Shown piece by piece: positions 25,942 to 35,101 of a DNA stretch of 64,000 nucleotides. Origin of the DNA: Candidatus Neomarinimicrobiota bacterium (GTDB lineage: Bacteria; Fidelibacterota; Marinisomatia; Marinisomatales; TCS55); NCBI GenBank assembly GCA_018651745.1, contig JABIDL010000022.1:1-64000 (forward strand). Reading direction: 5' to 3'. The position numbers and the translations under genes were made by a program. Below the pieces are notes generated by a model. That model did no database searches. It saw only the letters and a program-made list of their open reading frames with translations, and was not told where the DNA came from. How positions within the stretch are numbered: position 1 is the first letter of the stretch; every line of letters starts with the position of its first letter.

Positions 25942-27024
25942 TTAATTAAGGATAATTAAATCTTTGGTCGTCTGATTTAATACTTCGCAGCTGTCTTTAC
26001 GAATAATAACATCATCTTCGATGCGGACGCCTCCCCAGCCGGGGATATAAACACCTGGCTCAATGGTCATAACATAATTTTCTTCTACAACATCATTGCT
26101 TATTTCGCTGAACCTGGGCCATGTATGAATTTCGAGACCAATCCCGTGTCCGGTGCCGTGAATAAAATATTTTCCGTAACCTTTGCTGTTAATATAATCT
26201 CTACAGGCAGTATCAACTGCTTTGCAGGAAACACTCGCTTTAGCGGCGTCTATTCCGCGCTGTTGCGATTCTTTCACAATTTGGTATACTTCGTGATGTT
26301 TTTCTGTTGCTTCTCCCACTACCGGCGTTCGCGTCATGTCCGCGTGGTATCCGGCATATTTTGCTGCAGCGTCAATCACAATAAAATCACCCTTCTCAAA
26401 GGGTCTTTCTGAAGGCTGTGCATGGGGCAACGCTCCGTTAGGGCCGCCGGCTACAATTGGCGAATATGCTTCACCATCACCATGTTTCATATAAAAAGAT
26501 GATAATGTGCTCGCCACCTGTTTTTCCGTCGTCCCAGGTTTTAGCATTGGTATAATAGATTCATACGCTTTATCAGTTATTTCTACCGCGGTGCGCAAAA
26601 CATCAATTTCTATTTTATCTTTTACAGCAGCTAATTTTTCAAGAACCAGTGATGTTCCTTGCCATTTTGTTTTTGGGAGCAGACTCTGAATAATATCATA
26701 CTGACCCACTGTAACTCTGTCTTTTTCAAATGCAAGATTCAACCCGTCGGGAATGAGACCTTCGTTTTTTGCGGTTTGAAAATGATTGTGTGTCCCAATG
26801 TGAATGGTGCATCCCTTTACTTCTTGATTTGCCTGCTCTGTATAACGGCCGTCTGATAAAAAATAACTTCCATCAGGTGTGACCAGGCACGAACCAGCCG
26901 AGCCGGTAAATCCGCAAATATATCGAACATTCGTTAAATGAGTGATGAATATTCCATCAAGGCCATCACTCGCCAATTTTGATTTTAGGACTTCCTGCCG
27001 GCGGATAAAATGAGACTCACTCAT
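25942..27024 (-). CDS. M24 family metallopeptidase (Xaa-Pro aminopeptidase type)
   Basis: 360 residues. The creatinase-like N-terminal domain (1-~130) has 'THLTNVRYICGFTGSAG' and 'YFLSDGRYTEQA'. The pita-bread catalytic domain has the metal ligands 'FIVIDAAAKYAGYHADMTRT' (two Asp), 'HGTGHGIGLEIH' (His), 'VMTIEPGVYIPG' (Glu) and 'GGVRIEDDV' (Glu). It removes N-terminal residues next to proline from small peptides in the cytoplasm. It overlaps the TPR gene by eight bases. The length fits the PepQ/YpdF-like group rather than the longer PepP. Confidence 0.92.
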   Translation of the reverse strand: MSESHFIRRQEVLKSKLASDGLDGIFITHLTNVRYICGFTGSAGSCLVTPDGSYFLSDGRYTEQANQEVKGCTIHIGTHNHFQTAKNEGLIPDGLNLAFEKDRVTVGQYDIIQSLLPKTKWQGTSLVLEKLAAVKDKIEIDVLRTAVEITDKAYESIIPMLKPGTTEKQVASTLSSFYMKHGDGEAYSPIVAGGPNGALPHAQPSERPFEKGDFIVIDAAAKYAGYHADMTRTPVVGEATEKHHEVYQIVKESQQRGIDAAKASVSCKAVDTACRDYINSKGYGKYFIHGTGHGIGLEIHTWPRFSEISNDVVEENYVMTIEPGVYIPGWGGVRIEDDVIIRKDSCEVLNQTTKDLIILN

Positions 27025-27673
27025 TTGTTTCTCCCTGAATGGCTATTCGTTCTTTTGTGATGCGTTCCAAATCTTCTCCCTTGGCTTCGAGCATATTCAA
27101 AACATCCAAAGCCTGGTCATTTAATCCCTGATTTCTAAGAATGGTTACCATGGTAAATGTTGCAAGCCTGGGGCTAATAGAAAACGGTGCAGATGCTGTG
27201 GGCTTTGGCTGTGCAGGGAGTGCCACAATTATTGGCTCGGGTATTACCGGGTCCGGTGTTGCTGGAAGATCAGATGGATTTTTCTCTTCAAAATATTGGA
27301 GCGCTTCTTCATGGGTCGGGTCCAATTTTTTAACCGTTTTCCAAGCACGCGTAAGAGTTCCGCCAGCTCTGCCTAATTCTGTTTGAATTTTCGCTAGAGC
27401 AATGGCTGCATTTAAATGATCAGGACATTCCTTTAGTACGGCTTTAAATCCTTTTTCAGATGTTTCGATATTCCCGTCAGCACGATCTACTTCAGCTAAA
27501 ATAAATAAACCGTCCGGTTGGGTAGGGTGTTGTTTTAAGCCGATGTCACATACTTTCCGGGCTCGTGGTGCATCGCCACCCTTCAAATATGCGTCTGCTA
27601 AAACGGGAAACAAAATTGTATTAAAATTATCCGCGAAATACAATTCCAATTCTGTTTTATTGGATAGATTCAT
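27017..27673 (-). CDS. TPR-repeat protein with proline-rich linker
   Basis: About 218 residues. I chose the ATG that overlaps the stop of the B12-binding gene (ATGA); an ATG seven codons earlier (27694) lies within that gene. Residues ~15-130 form three TPR-like units ('[20 protein letters not shown]', '[20 protein letters not shown]', '[20 protein letters not shown]'). A proline-rich linker follows ([20 protein letters not shown]), then a last TPR-like pair ('[20 protein letters not shown]'). No signal peptide. It is probably a scaffold; its role is unknown. Confidence 0.65.
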   Translation of the reverse strand: MNLSNKTELELYFADNFNTILFPVLADAYLKGGDAPRARKVCDIGLKQHPTQPDGLFILAEVDRADGNIETSEKGFKAVLKECPDHLNAAIALAKIQTELGRAGGTLTRAWKTVKKLDPTHEEALQYFEEKNPSDLPATPDPVIPEPIIVALPAQPKPTASAPFSISPRLATFTMVTILRNQGLNDQALDVLNMLEAKGEDLERITKERIAIQGETNE

Positions 27674-28074
27674 CGCCGATTTTCTTCGACCCATCCGGAA
27701 ATATAATCAATTGTTTCCTGCACAGGCGTTCCGGGTCCAAACAAAGTTCCCACACCAATATCTGCAAGGGACTGTTTGTCCTTTTGGGGAATAATTCCAC
27801 CACCTGTAAGTAATACATCATTCATGTTTTTTTCCTGCATCAGTTCATATACTTTCGGGAAAATCGTCATGTGGGCGTTATTCATGCTGGATAACGCAAT
27901 CACATCCGCATCTTCCTGTAAGGCTGCTGAAACTATCATTTCCGGCGTTTGCCGAAGCCCTAAATAAATGACTTCCATCCCAGCATCGCGATATGCAGCA
28001 GCAAGTACTTTAATACCGCGGTCGTGTCCATCCAGCCCGGGCTTGGCCATAACAATTCTGATTTTTCTTTCCAT
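27670..28074 (-). CDS. Cobalamin-binding protein (methylmalonyl-CoA mutase C-terminal domain, stand-alone)
   Basis: 134 residues, corresponding to only the B12-binding (small-chain-like) domain of methylmalonyl-CoA mutase. The cobalamin signature DxHxxG is in '[20 protein letters not shown]', followed by the SxL region '[18 protein letters not shown]' and the GG region '[13 protein letters not shown]'. Such stand-alone domains usually pair with a separate large mutase chain, which is not in this window. Start ATG and length match family members well. The overlapping TPR gene downstream is coupled in translation. Confidence 0.88.
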   Translation of the reverse strand: MERKIRIVMAKPGLDGHDRGIKVLAAAYRDAGMEVIYLGLRQTPEMIVSAALQEDADVIALSSMNNAHMTIFPKVYELMQEKNMNDVLLTGGGIIPQKDKQSLADIGVGTLFGPGTPVQETIDYISGWVEENRR

Positions 28075-28130
28075 AAGGTAAAATTTACAACCTGTTGTTT
28101 AAATAATCACACCGATAGAATTTTCAATGC

Positions 28131-28574
28131 TCAGGGTTTACCCTCCAATACAAATGTGACCGGGCCGTCGTTTACCAATGATATTTCCATCATGGCACCA
28201 AATTCGCCGGACGCAACCGGGATGTCTTCTTTTTTCATTCCATCTATAAAATATTCATAAAGTCTTTCTCCGATTTCGGGAGAAGCAGCGTTGAGGAAAC
28301 TCGGTCGTCGTCCTTTGCTCGTATCTCCGCATAAAGTAAACTGGCTTACTACTAAAGCAGATCCATTTTTATCTTTAATTGAGAGATTCATTTTTTCATT
28401 TTCATCATTAAATAATCGAAGACGGGTAATTTTGTTAATAAGATAATCTGCGTCCGATTCTTTGTCAGATTTTTGAACCCCAAGAAAAATTACCAAACCA
28501 GTATCAATTTCCCCAACAACATTTTTTAAAACAATTGCTTTTCCATGGGAACATCTTTGAATGACAGCCTTCAT
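28131..28574 (-). CDS. dtd: D-aminoacyl-tRNA deacylase
   Basis: 147 residues, full length. It has the family's two signatures: 'ALVVSQFTLCGDTSKGRRPS' (SQFTL with the active-site threonine) and 'VNDGPVTFVLEG' (Gly-cisPro replaced by the DGPVT form), which form the cross-subunit active site. It removes D-amino acids, and glycine mischarged on tRNA-Ala, in the cytoplasm. It follows the dnaE gene by 12 bases on the same strand, so they are likely cotranscribed. Confidence 0.95.
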   Translation of the reverse strand: MKAVIQRCSHGKAIVLKNVVGEIDTGLVIFLGVQKSDKESDADYLINKITRLRLFNDENEKMNLSIKDKNGSALVVSQFTLCGDTSKGRRPSFLNAASPEIGERLYEYFIDGMKKEDIPVASGEFGAMMEISLVNDGPVTFVLEGKP

Positions 28575-28586
28575 GTTCTAATCTAA

Positions 28587-31500
28587 TTATTCAACCCAAA
28601 TGTTGTCTTTTCCATACGTGTCTCTAAGCTTCCCTAAAAAATCTTTACTTGAAGATACTTTTATGTTATGAGCAAAAACTTTCTGCTTACGACCATTTTT
28701 GCCAACCATGTGAAATACTAATCCACATTTTCCCCGGAAATTAGAAGACAACTCAAACAGTGCATCAATATCGTCCGGTTTCATCCGATCTGTTTCTACT
28801 TGAATATTGACTCGTTTCGAATAATAATCTCTAGCCAACTCAATTGGAATGATTTCATCTACAATCAGTTTTAAATCGCTAAAATCTGATTTGTCAGTCG
28901 GGCGTCCGGATAGAATGACAATTGAATCTCTCTTAATTAAATCACGATATTTCTCGAACGTATCTGCAAAAGCTAGGATCTCTGCATGCCCTCCTATGCA
29001 TTCAAGCTGGAAGAAAGCCATTTGCCGATTCTTTTTATCAAAATGTTTTTTGATTTCTCCAACCATTCCGCCCAAACGAATTTTTTCTTGAATTACATTT
29101 TCGGTGCCATCCGAAAAATCAAATGTGCTCATATCTTCTAATTCAGCTGCGTATTTTAACAAAGGGTGACCGGATACATACATTCCAGTAACTTCTTTTT
29201 CATATTCAAGTCTATCGCTTTCCGGCCATTTTTCTTTCCTCGGGATGACCGGAACCAAGGTGCTTGTTCCATCGGTTGCCCCCGAACCAAAAAGATCAAC
29301 TTGTTTTCTACGTTTGTTTTCTTGCACATTTTGACCATACCTCAAAGCAAGATCAATTCCGGAATATTTCGTTGCTCGGTTACCATCCAAAGAATCCATC
29401 GCACCTGACTTAATAAGGCTTTCCAATACCTTTCGGTTTACACTCCCAAGATCAAACCCTGCGCAAAAATCGAATAGCGACTTACAAGATTTATTGTTTT
29501 TTCGTCCCGCCAAAATATTTTCTAACGCCTTTGAACCAACATTTTTAATTGCATTCAGACCAAATGAAATCGTTTTTTTATCCACAGGTTTGAAATGAAT
29601 TTCTGATACATTAATATCTGGAGGATCCACCTTAATTCCGAGCTTTCTGCATTCATTGATTAGAATAACAACACGATCCGTGTTCCCCATTTCGCTTGTG
29701 AGATTTGCTGCCATAAATTCTGCAGGATGATGTGCTTTTAACCAAGCGGTTTGATAAGCAATAATGGCGTATGCCGTTGAGTGGCTTTTATTAAACCCAT
29801 ATTGAGCAAACTTTTCAATTAAACCAAAGATTTCGTCTGCAGCATTTTTTTCAAAACCATTTTCTTGTGCGCCTGTTATAAATTTTACCTTTTGCTCTTT
29901 CATCAGACTTTTAATTTTTTTACCCATTGCTCGTCGCATTATATCCGCTTCTGCAAGCGAATATCCGGCAATCTCATTGGCAATCTGCATCACCTGCTCC
30001 TGATAAACGATAATACCGTAGGTTTCTTTAAGAATAGGTTCAAGAGATTCATGCAAATAGGTTATTTTTGTTTTACCATGCTTCCGTTTAATAAAATTAT
30101 CAATATTTTGCATGGGGCCGGGACGATATAAAGCATTCATGGCAATCAAATCTTCTATTTGAGTCGGTTTCAGCTTTTTCAAAAATTCACGCATGCCAGA
30201 AGATTCAAATTGAAACACCCCAATTGTCAAACCTTTTGCAAAGATTTTATACACTTTTGTATCATCAAGCGGAAGTTTATTAATGTCAACTTTTTCACCC
30301 TTATCTTGGATTAGTTTTACAGCTTGATCTATAACCGTCAAATTCCTGAGGCCCAAAAAATCCATTTTTAATAAACCGAGCGATTCGAGTCCTTTCATAT
30401 CATATTGAGAGGTTACGTCGCCCTGCGGTGATTTATAGAGCGGAACGAAATCCGTAAGATCGCTGGGAGCAATAACTACGCCGGCGGCATGCGTAGAGGC
30501 ATGACGATTCATCCCTTCTAACACCAGCGCATGTTCAATCACATCTTTATAATCCCCTTCGGCCGCTTCTTTTAATTCTTTGCTTTGATCAATAGACTCT
30601 CCCAATGTAACGCCGGGACCAAATGGAATCATTTTAGCCAAGCGATCCATTTCTGAAAAAGAGCGACCCAGAACTCTGCCAACATCTCGCACAACTTGTT
30701 TCGCTTTCAATTTCCCAAAAGTAATAATCTGAGTTACAGATTTTTCACCATATTGATCGCGGATATAATCAATAACTTCTCCTCGTCGTTCAACGCAAAA
30801 ATCAATATCAATATCAGGCAGGCTTGATCGTTCAGGATTTAAAAACCGTTCGAAAAGTAGATTGTACCGAATAGGATCAACGGTAGTAATGCCCAACGCA
30901 TAAGCAACAATGCTTCCTGCGGCAGAACCACGCCCCGGACCAACTGGCACACCATTATCTTTTGCATATTTCACAAAATCCATTGTGATTAAAAAATATC
31001 CAGCAAAACCCATTTTCTTTATTACAGATAATTCATGGTCTAACCGATGTTGTAATTCTGGAGTGATTGTGCCATATAGTTTATTGATCCCCACAGTAGA
31101 AACTTGTCTGAGATAATAATCCGGATCGGAAGAAGATCCATTTTCGGGAATCGGGAAATGGGGGAGATGGTATTCCCCAAGCGGAATATTAATATCAATA
31201 CTTTCAGCAATTCGGCGTGTATTTTCAATCGCTCCCGGCACATGTTTAAACAATGCATGCATTTCATCCTGAGTTTTAAAATAAAATTCAGATGTGGCGT
31301 ATCGAAGACGATTTGGATCATTTTGCTCTTTCCCGGTTCCAAGGCAAATCAAAATATCGTGAGCTTGCGAATGTTCTTGGCGAGCATAGTGTGCATCATT
31401 TGTAGCAACGAGTGGTAAATCTAATTCCTTGGCAAGTTTTACCATGTTTTCAATATTTAGAGACTCTTCTTCGATTCCGTGGTTTTGTACCTCTAAATAA

Positions 31501-32018
31501 TATCTTCCGGGAAATATTTCAGCAAATTGTAATGCCGTCGCTTTTGCGCCATCCCAATCCCCTTTTAACATTTTTTCAGGGACATCGCCCTTCAAGCACC
31601 CGGAACAACAAATAATTCCCTCACTATGTTCCTTTAACAAATCCATGTCAATACGCGGTCGATAATAAAATCCTTCGAGATACCCATATGTCACCAATTT
31701 CATTAAATTTTTATAACCGGTATAATTTTGCGCAAGCAATAATAAATGGTTGTTCCCCCAGCCGCCTTCCGCTTTCGGCTTTTTGTCAAATCGGCTTCCC
31801 TGCGCAACATATATTTCACAACCAATAATTGGATTGATTCCTGTTTCAGCTGCTTTTTTATAAAAGGGAATCGTGCTAAACATATTGCCATGTTCAGTTA
31901 AAGCTACCGAATCCATACCTAAATCATCAATAGTATTAACCAGCGTCGAAACCGTTTGGGCGCCATCAAGCAGACTATAATCTGAATGGTTATGTAAATG
32001 GACGAATTCAGATGGCAT
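28587..32018 (-). CDS. dnaE: DNA polymerase III alpha subunit DnaE
   Basis: 1143 residues, the normal size for DnaE1, the replicative polymerase. The PHP domain starts at 'FVHLHNHSDYSLLDGA'. The palm holds the catalytic aspartates in 'SSLPDIDIDFCVERRGEVID' and 'GPGRGSAAGSIVAYALGITT'. The fingers and beta-binding region include 'YNLLFERFLNPERSS' and 'RASTHAAGVV'-like text, followed by 'MGKKIKSLMKEQ'. OB-fold sequence 'KIRLGGMVGEIKKHFDKKNR' lies near the C-terminus. A TTG twelve bases earlier is possible, but the ATG has GGAA before it. It starts 11 bases inside the end of the UbiA gene. Confidence 0.97.
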   Translation of the reverse strand: MPSEFVHLHNHSDYSLLDGAQTVSTLVNTIDDLGMDSVALTEHGNMFSTIPFYKKAAETGINPIIGCEIYVAQGSRFDKKPKAEGGWGNNHLLLLAQNYTGYKNLMKLVTYGYLEGFYYRPRIDMDLLKEHSEGIICCSGCLKGDVPEKMLKGDWDGAKATALQFAEIFPGRYYLEVQNHGIEEESLNIENMVKLAKELDLPLVATNDAHYARQEHSQAHDILICLGTGKEQNDPNRLRYATSEFYFKTQDEMHALFKHVPGAIENTRRIAESIDINIPLGEYHLPHFPIPENGSSSDPDYYLRQVSTVGINKLYGTITPELQHRLDHELSVIKKMGFAGYFLITMDFVKYAKDNGVPVGPGRGSAAGSIVAYALGITTVDPIRYNLLFERFLNPERSSLPDIDIDFCVERRGEVIDYIRDQYGEKSVTQIITFGKLKAKQVVRDVGRVLGRSFSEMDRLAKMIPFGPGVTLGESIDQSKELKEAAEGDYKDVIEHALVLEGMNRHASTHAAGVVIAPSDLTDFVPLYKSPQGDVTSQYDMKGLESLGLLKMDFLGLRNLTVIDQAVKLIQDKGEKVDINKLPLDDTKVYKIFAKGLTIGVFQFESSGMREFLKKLKPTQIEDLIAMNALYRPGPMQNIDNFIKRKHGKTKITYLHESLEPILKETYGIIVYQEQVMQIANEIAGYSLAEADIMRRAMGKKIKSLMKEQKVKFITGAQENGFEKNAADEIFGLIEKFAQYGFNKSHSTAYAIIAYQTAWLKAHHPAEFMAANLTSEMGNTDRVVILINECRKLGIKVDPPDINVSEIHFKPVDKKTISFGLNAIKNVGSKALENILAGRKNNKSCKSLFDFCAGFDLGSVNRKVLESLIKSGAMDSLDGNRATKYSGIDLALRYGQNVQENKRRKQVDLFGSGATDGTSTLVPVIPRKEKWPESDRLEYEKEVTGMYVSGHPLLKYAAELEDMSTFDFSDGTENVIQEKIRLGGMVGEIKKHFDKKNRQMAFFQLECIGGHAEILAFADTFEKYRDLIKRDSIVILSGRPTDKSDFSDLKLIVDEIIPIELARDYYSKRVNIQVETDRMKPDDIDALFELSSNFRGKCGLVFHMVGKNGRKQKVFAHNIKVSSSKDFLGKLRDTYGKDNIWVE

Positions 32019-32856
32019 AAAGCATTCCAAAGTACAAGGCAGACAAACCCATAATTGTACTAAATTTTAAAATCCGGGCAGAACGGATTGCGGTGGAAAT
32101 TGCAGGATTGTTCACTAGTAAAGCTACGGAGGTCATCATTGGAATCTCAACGCCAAAAACTAAAATAATGAGATAAATATTTCCATAGATGCCAAACCAA
32201 TACGGTAAAAGAGCACCAAGTCCGGTTACCATTGCAAGAAAAACAGATAGCGATACTGCATTTCGTAAACCTGCCATAATCGGGAATGTTTGCATTAACG
32301 CATTTTTATCCCCTTCCATATCCGAAATATCTTTGACCAATTCCCGCACAAGGGTAAGTCCAAAAGCAAGAGCCGCAGGAATAAGTATATGCTGAAAACC
32401 ATCAAAAACATATCCGCAAAATATAAAAGTGAGTCCTAGCAATAACGAAACAGTTACGTTGCCAATGAGCGGTAGTTTTTTTAATCGCAAACTGTAAAGA
32501 ACTAATAATGGCAGCGCAATTCCAATGGCCACCACTTTTGCTTCAAACAAAAGCGAAAAGGCACATACAGTTCCAATCCCAAACAAAACAATAGACATTA
32601 TCAAAGCGGCCCGGCGATTCACTTTGCCTGAACTTATTGGGCGATCCGGTCGGTTCACTGCATCCGATTCATAATCCATATAATCATTTAATGCGTTGCC
32701 TGCTGCATTATATGACAGCACAACTGCCATGGCGATGAGAACAAGAATCCAGTTCCCAAGATATCCAAGTGCATGAGCAATCATAAAAACAGTTAAAGCA
32801 GAAATGAAAAGGTTTAATGGACGAAGCAACCGAATATGCACAACGAGTTTATCCAC
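32008..32856 (-). CDS. UbiA-family prenyltransferase, DGGGP-synthase-like
   Basis: 282 residues with about eight to nine transmembrane helices. The two aspartate-rich motifs of UbiA enzymes are present: 'NALNDYMDYESDAVNRPDRP' (NDxxDxxxD) and 'LVRELVKDISDMEGDK' (second DxxxD). The short N-terminus ('HIRLLRPLNLFISALTVFMI') and the RPDRPISSG form look more like archaeal digeranylgeranylglyceryl phosphate synthase than UbiA or MenA. Such enzymes add a second isoprenoid chain to glycerol-phosphate; some FCB bacteria encode them. The exact acceptor is inferred. The gene overlaps prmC by eight bases and dnaE by 11. Confidence 0.8.
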   Translation of the reverse strand: MDKLVVHIRLLRPLNLFISALTVFMIAHALGYLGNWILVLIAMAVVLSYNAAGNALNDYMDYESDAVNRPDRPISSGKVNRRAALIMSIVLFGIGTVCAFSLLFEAKVVAIGIALPLLVLYSLRLKKLPLIGNVTVSLLLGLTFIFCGYVFDGFQHILIPAALAFGLTLVRELVKDISDMEGDKNALMQTFPIMAGLRNAVSLSVFLAMVTGLGALLPYWFGIYGNIYLIILVFGVEIPMMTSVALLVNNPAISTAIRSARILKFSTIMGLSALYFGMLYAI

Positions 32857-33730
32857 AATACTGCACTTTCAATATTCTGTCATCTCCATTGTAATCCTTG
32901 ATTAGCTCACAATGCTGAAATGCAGAATGAGCAAAGAGATTATAGACCTTTTCGCTATGATTTCCTCCGCCAACTTCAAAAATCATCCACCCACCGGGAA
33001 CAAGAATCAAGGGTGCTAATTGTATATATCTTTTATAAAACATTAAACCATCAGAACCGTCAGTTAACGCAGATCGTGGTTCAAATTCCCTTACATCGGA
33101 CATAATTCCGCTCATTTCATCTACAGAGATATATGGTGGATTTGAAACCATTATATCAAATATTCCATCGGGATGGTGAGTTAGAACATCCAGACAAATG
33201 CACATAAAATTTTCACTTTTGTGTAAAATTTTATTCTCTTCGGCAACTGCAACCGCTTCCTTCGAAACCTCCACTCCCACAATAGTGGATTCAGGAAGTT
33301 CTTTTGCCAACGTAATAGCAATATTCCCCGACCCTACTCCAATATCGATAATCTTTGGGCGGTTAAATAATCTAGTCATTGGAATTGTTTCGGAAATAAG
33401 ACGTTCTGTTTCCGGTCTTGGAATTAGTACAGATGGATTTACTTTAAAAGAACGGCCGTAAAATTCCATTTCACCTATAATATATTGCGGAGGCTCTCCT
33501 TTAATTCTTCTATTAACTGCTTGTTGAAACTTATTGTGCTGTTCAGAAGAAAGTAGCTTGTCGGGGTGCAGGAAAAAATCAGATCGGGAACAGTGGATGA
33601 TAGACATCATCAACCATTCGGCATCATTGGCAGGATGATCAAGACCATGAGTACTAAAAGTAGATTTTGCATCATCTACTACATCTTTGACTCTTGCTGT
33701 TGCAACTGAAGCAACGGAGTCGGTATTCAT
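32849..33730 (-). CDS. prmC: Peptide chain release factor N5-glutamine methyltransferase PrmC
   Basis: About 293 residues. The N-terminal helical domain (1-~90) is followed by the SAM-binding fold: 'IIDIGVGSGNIAITLAKELP' (motif I), 'DIMVSNPPYISVDEM' (NPPY, binds the target glutamine), 'YKRYIQLAPLILVPGGWMIF' and 'EVGGG'. It methylates the glutamine in the GGQ motif of release factors. An upstream TTG would add 17 residues, but this ATG sits one base after the prfA stop. Its neighbour, prfA, is its substrate, an expected pairing. Confidence 0.95.
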   Translation of the reverse strand: MNTDSVASVATARVKDVVDDAKSTFSTHGLDHPANDAEWLMMSIIHCSRSDFFLHPDKLLSSEQHNKFQQAVNRRIKGEPPQYIIGEMEFYGRSFKVNPSVLIPRPETERLISETIPMTRLFNRPKIIDIGVGSGNIAITLAKELPESTIVGVEVSKEAVAVAEENKILHKSENFMCICLDVLTHHPDGIFDIMVSNPPYISVDEMSGIMSDVREFEPRSALTDGSDGLMFYKRYIQLAPLILVPGGWMIFEVGGGNHSEKVYNLFAHSAFQHCELIKDYNGDDRILKVQYCG

Positions 33731-33731
33731 T

Positions 33732-34793
33732 TTATTCTGAGTCCAACAGGGATTGTTGTTCTGCCAACTGAAGGGATTCAATCATTTCAAATAAGTCACC
33801 ATCTAAATTTTCTTCTAAGCGATAGGATGTATAGTTAATTCTATGATCCGTAATTCTTCCTTGGGGAAAATTGTAAGTGCGAATTTTTGCAGATCGATCG
33901 CCAGTGGAAACCATCGACTTCCTTTCAACCGCACGTTCTTTAGCTTGCCGTTCTTGTTCGGCGGCAAGAAGACGAGCACGCAAAACCTTTAATGCTGCTG
34001 CTTTATTTTTATGTTGAGATTTTTCATCCTGGCAGGTTACCACTAATCCGGTTGGTAAATGGGTAATTCGAATAGCAGATTCTGTTTTATTCACATGCTG
34101 GCCGCCTGCACCGCTCGCCCTATATGTATCAATTTTTAAATCCTGATCTAGGACTTCAATATCAACCTCTTCTGCTTCTGGAAGAACTGCAACTGTTGCG
34201 GCGGAGGTGTGAACCCGCCCGCTTGTTTCCGTTTTTGGAATTCTTTGAACCCGATGAACACCGCCTTCAAATTTCATGAGGCCATAGCAACCTTCGCCTT
34301 TTAGAGAAAAAGTTACTTCTTTGAATCCTCCAATGCCCGTTTCGCTAATACCAATAGCCTCTTTGGTCCATTGATTTCTTTCCGAAAACCGTTCATACAT
34401 CCGATACAAATCTGCAACAAACAATCCGGCTTCATCTCCACCTGTTCCTGCACGAATTTCAATAATGGTGTTTTTATCGTCATTAGGATCTTTGGGGATA
34501 AGCATCACTTTTAAAGCTTCCTCAGAGTCTTTTTTATTTTCTTGAAGCGTTTTTAATTCAGCTTGAGCGATCGATTTTAATTCTTCATCACTTCCTTTGA
34601 GAATTTCAAGGTCATCATTTATTTGCTCAATTAAAGCAAGATATTTATCGCCCTCTAACACAATGGGCGATAAATGACGATGTTCGCGTGCAACCTCTTT
34701 TAATTTATCTGAATTAGATAAAACAGCTTGTTCTGTCATCAGTTGTTCTAATTCCCCATGGCGCGCAATAACGGATATAATTTTATCTTTCAT
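33732..34793 (-). CDS. prfA: Peptide chain release factor 1
   Basis: 353 residues, full length for RF1, which reads UAA and UAG. The GGQ motif for peptide release is in 'YRASGAGGQHVNKTESAIRI'. Domain 2 codon-recognition text includes 'RVQRIPKTETSGRVHTSAAT', which fits RF1. The rest matches: 'EIRAGTGGDEAGLFVADLYR', 'KSMVSTGDRSAKIRTYNFPQ' and 'RITDHRINYTSYRLEENLDG'. It is followed directly by prmC, whose product modifies the GGQ glutamine. It begins 89 bases after the rpmE stop. Confidence 0.97.
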   Translation of the reverse strand: MKDKIISVIARHGELEQLMTEQAVLSNSDKLKEVAREHRHLSPIVLEGDKYLALIEQINDDLEILKGSDEELKSIAQAELKTLQENKKDSEEALKVMLIPKDPNDDKNTIIEIRAGTGGDEAGLFVADLYRMYERFSERNQWTKEAIGISETGIGGFKEVTFSLKGEGCYGLMKFEGGVHRVQRIPKTETSGRVHTSAATVAVLPEAEEVDIEVLDQDLKIDTYRASGAGGQHVNKTESAIRITHLPTGLVVTCQDEKSQHKNKAAALKVLRARLLAAEQERQAKERAVERKSMVSTGDRSAKIRTYNFPQGRITDHRINYTSYRLEENLDGDLFEMIESLQLAEQQSLLDSE

Positions 34794-34882
34794 TTGAAAG
34801 TGTTTCTATGTAATTCCTCCCATACATAAAAATGACCCTTGGCTTCCGATAGTCGAAAGAACAAAGGTCATTGTAAGATTGG

Positions 34883-35089
34883 TTATTGAGTCTTTTCGCC
34901 GTATTTCTTTTTGAATTTTTCAATACGACCTGCCGTATCAACCAGCTTTTGCTTTCCGGTAAAAAACGGATGGCAGACTGAACAAATTTCAATCCGCTGG
35001 TCGCCAACGGTACTAAACACTTCAAAGGTGTGTCCGCAAGCGCAGTGAACTGTTCCTTTTTTATAATCCGGATGGATGTCTGTTTTCAT
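34883..35089 (-). CDS. rpmE: 50S ribosomal protein L31 (zinc form)
   Basis: 68 residues matching bacterial L31: '[20 protein letters not shown]', '[20 protein letters not shown]', then a basic tail ([10 protein letters not shown]). Four cysteines (two in HCAC, two in CSVC) are present, so this is the zinc-binding type rather than the cysteine-free paralogue made under zinc starvation. The start has AGGAGAA-type spacing. It sits between the aminotransferase and prfA genes, the common rpmE-prfA-prmC order. Confidence 0.96.
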   Translation of the reverse strand: MKTDIHPDYKKGTVHCACGHTFEVFSTVGDQRIEICSVCHPFFTGKQKLVDTAGRIEKFKKKYGEKTQ

Positions 35090-35101
35090 GATTTTCTCCT
35101 A

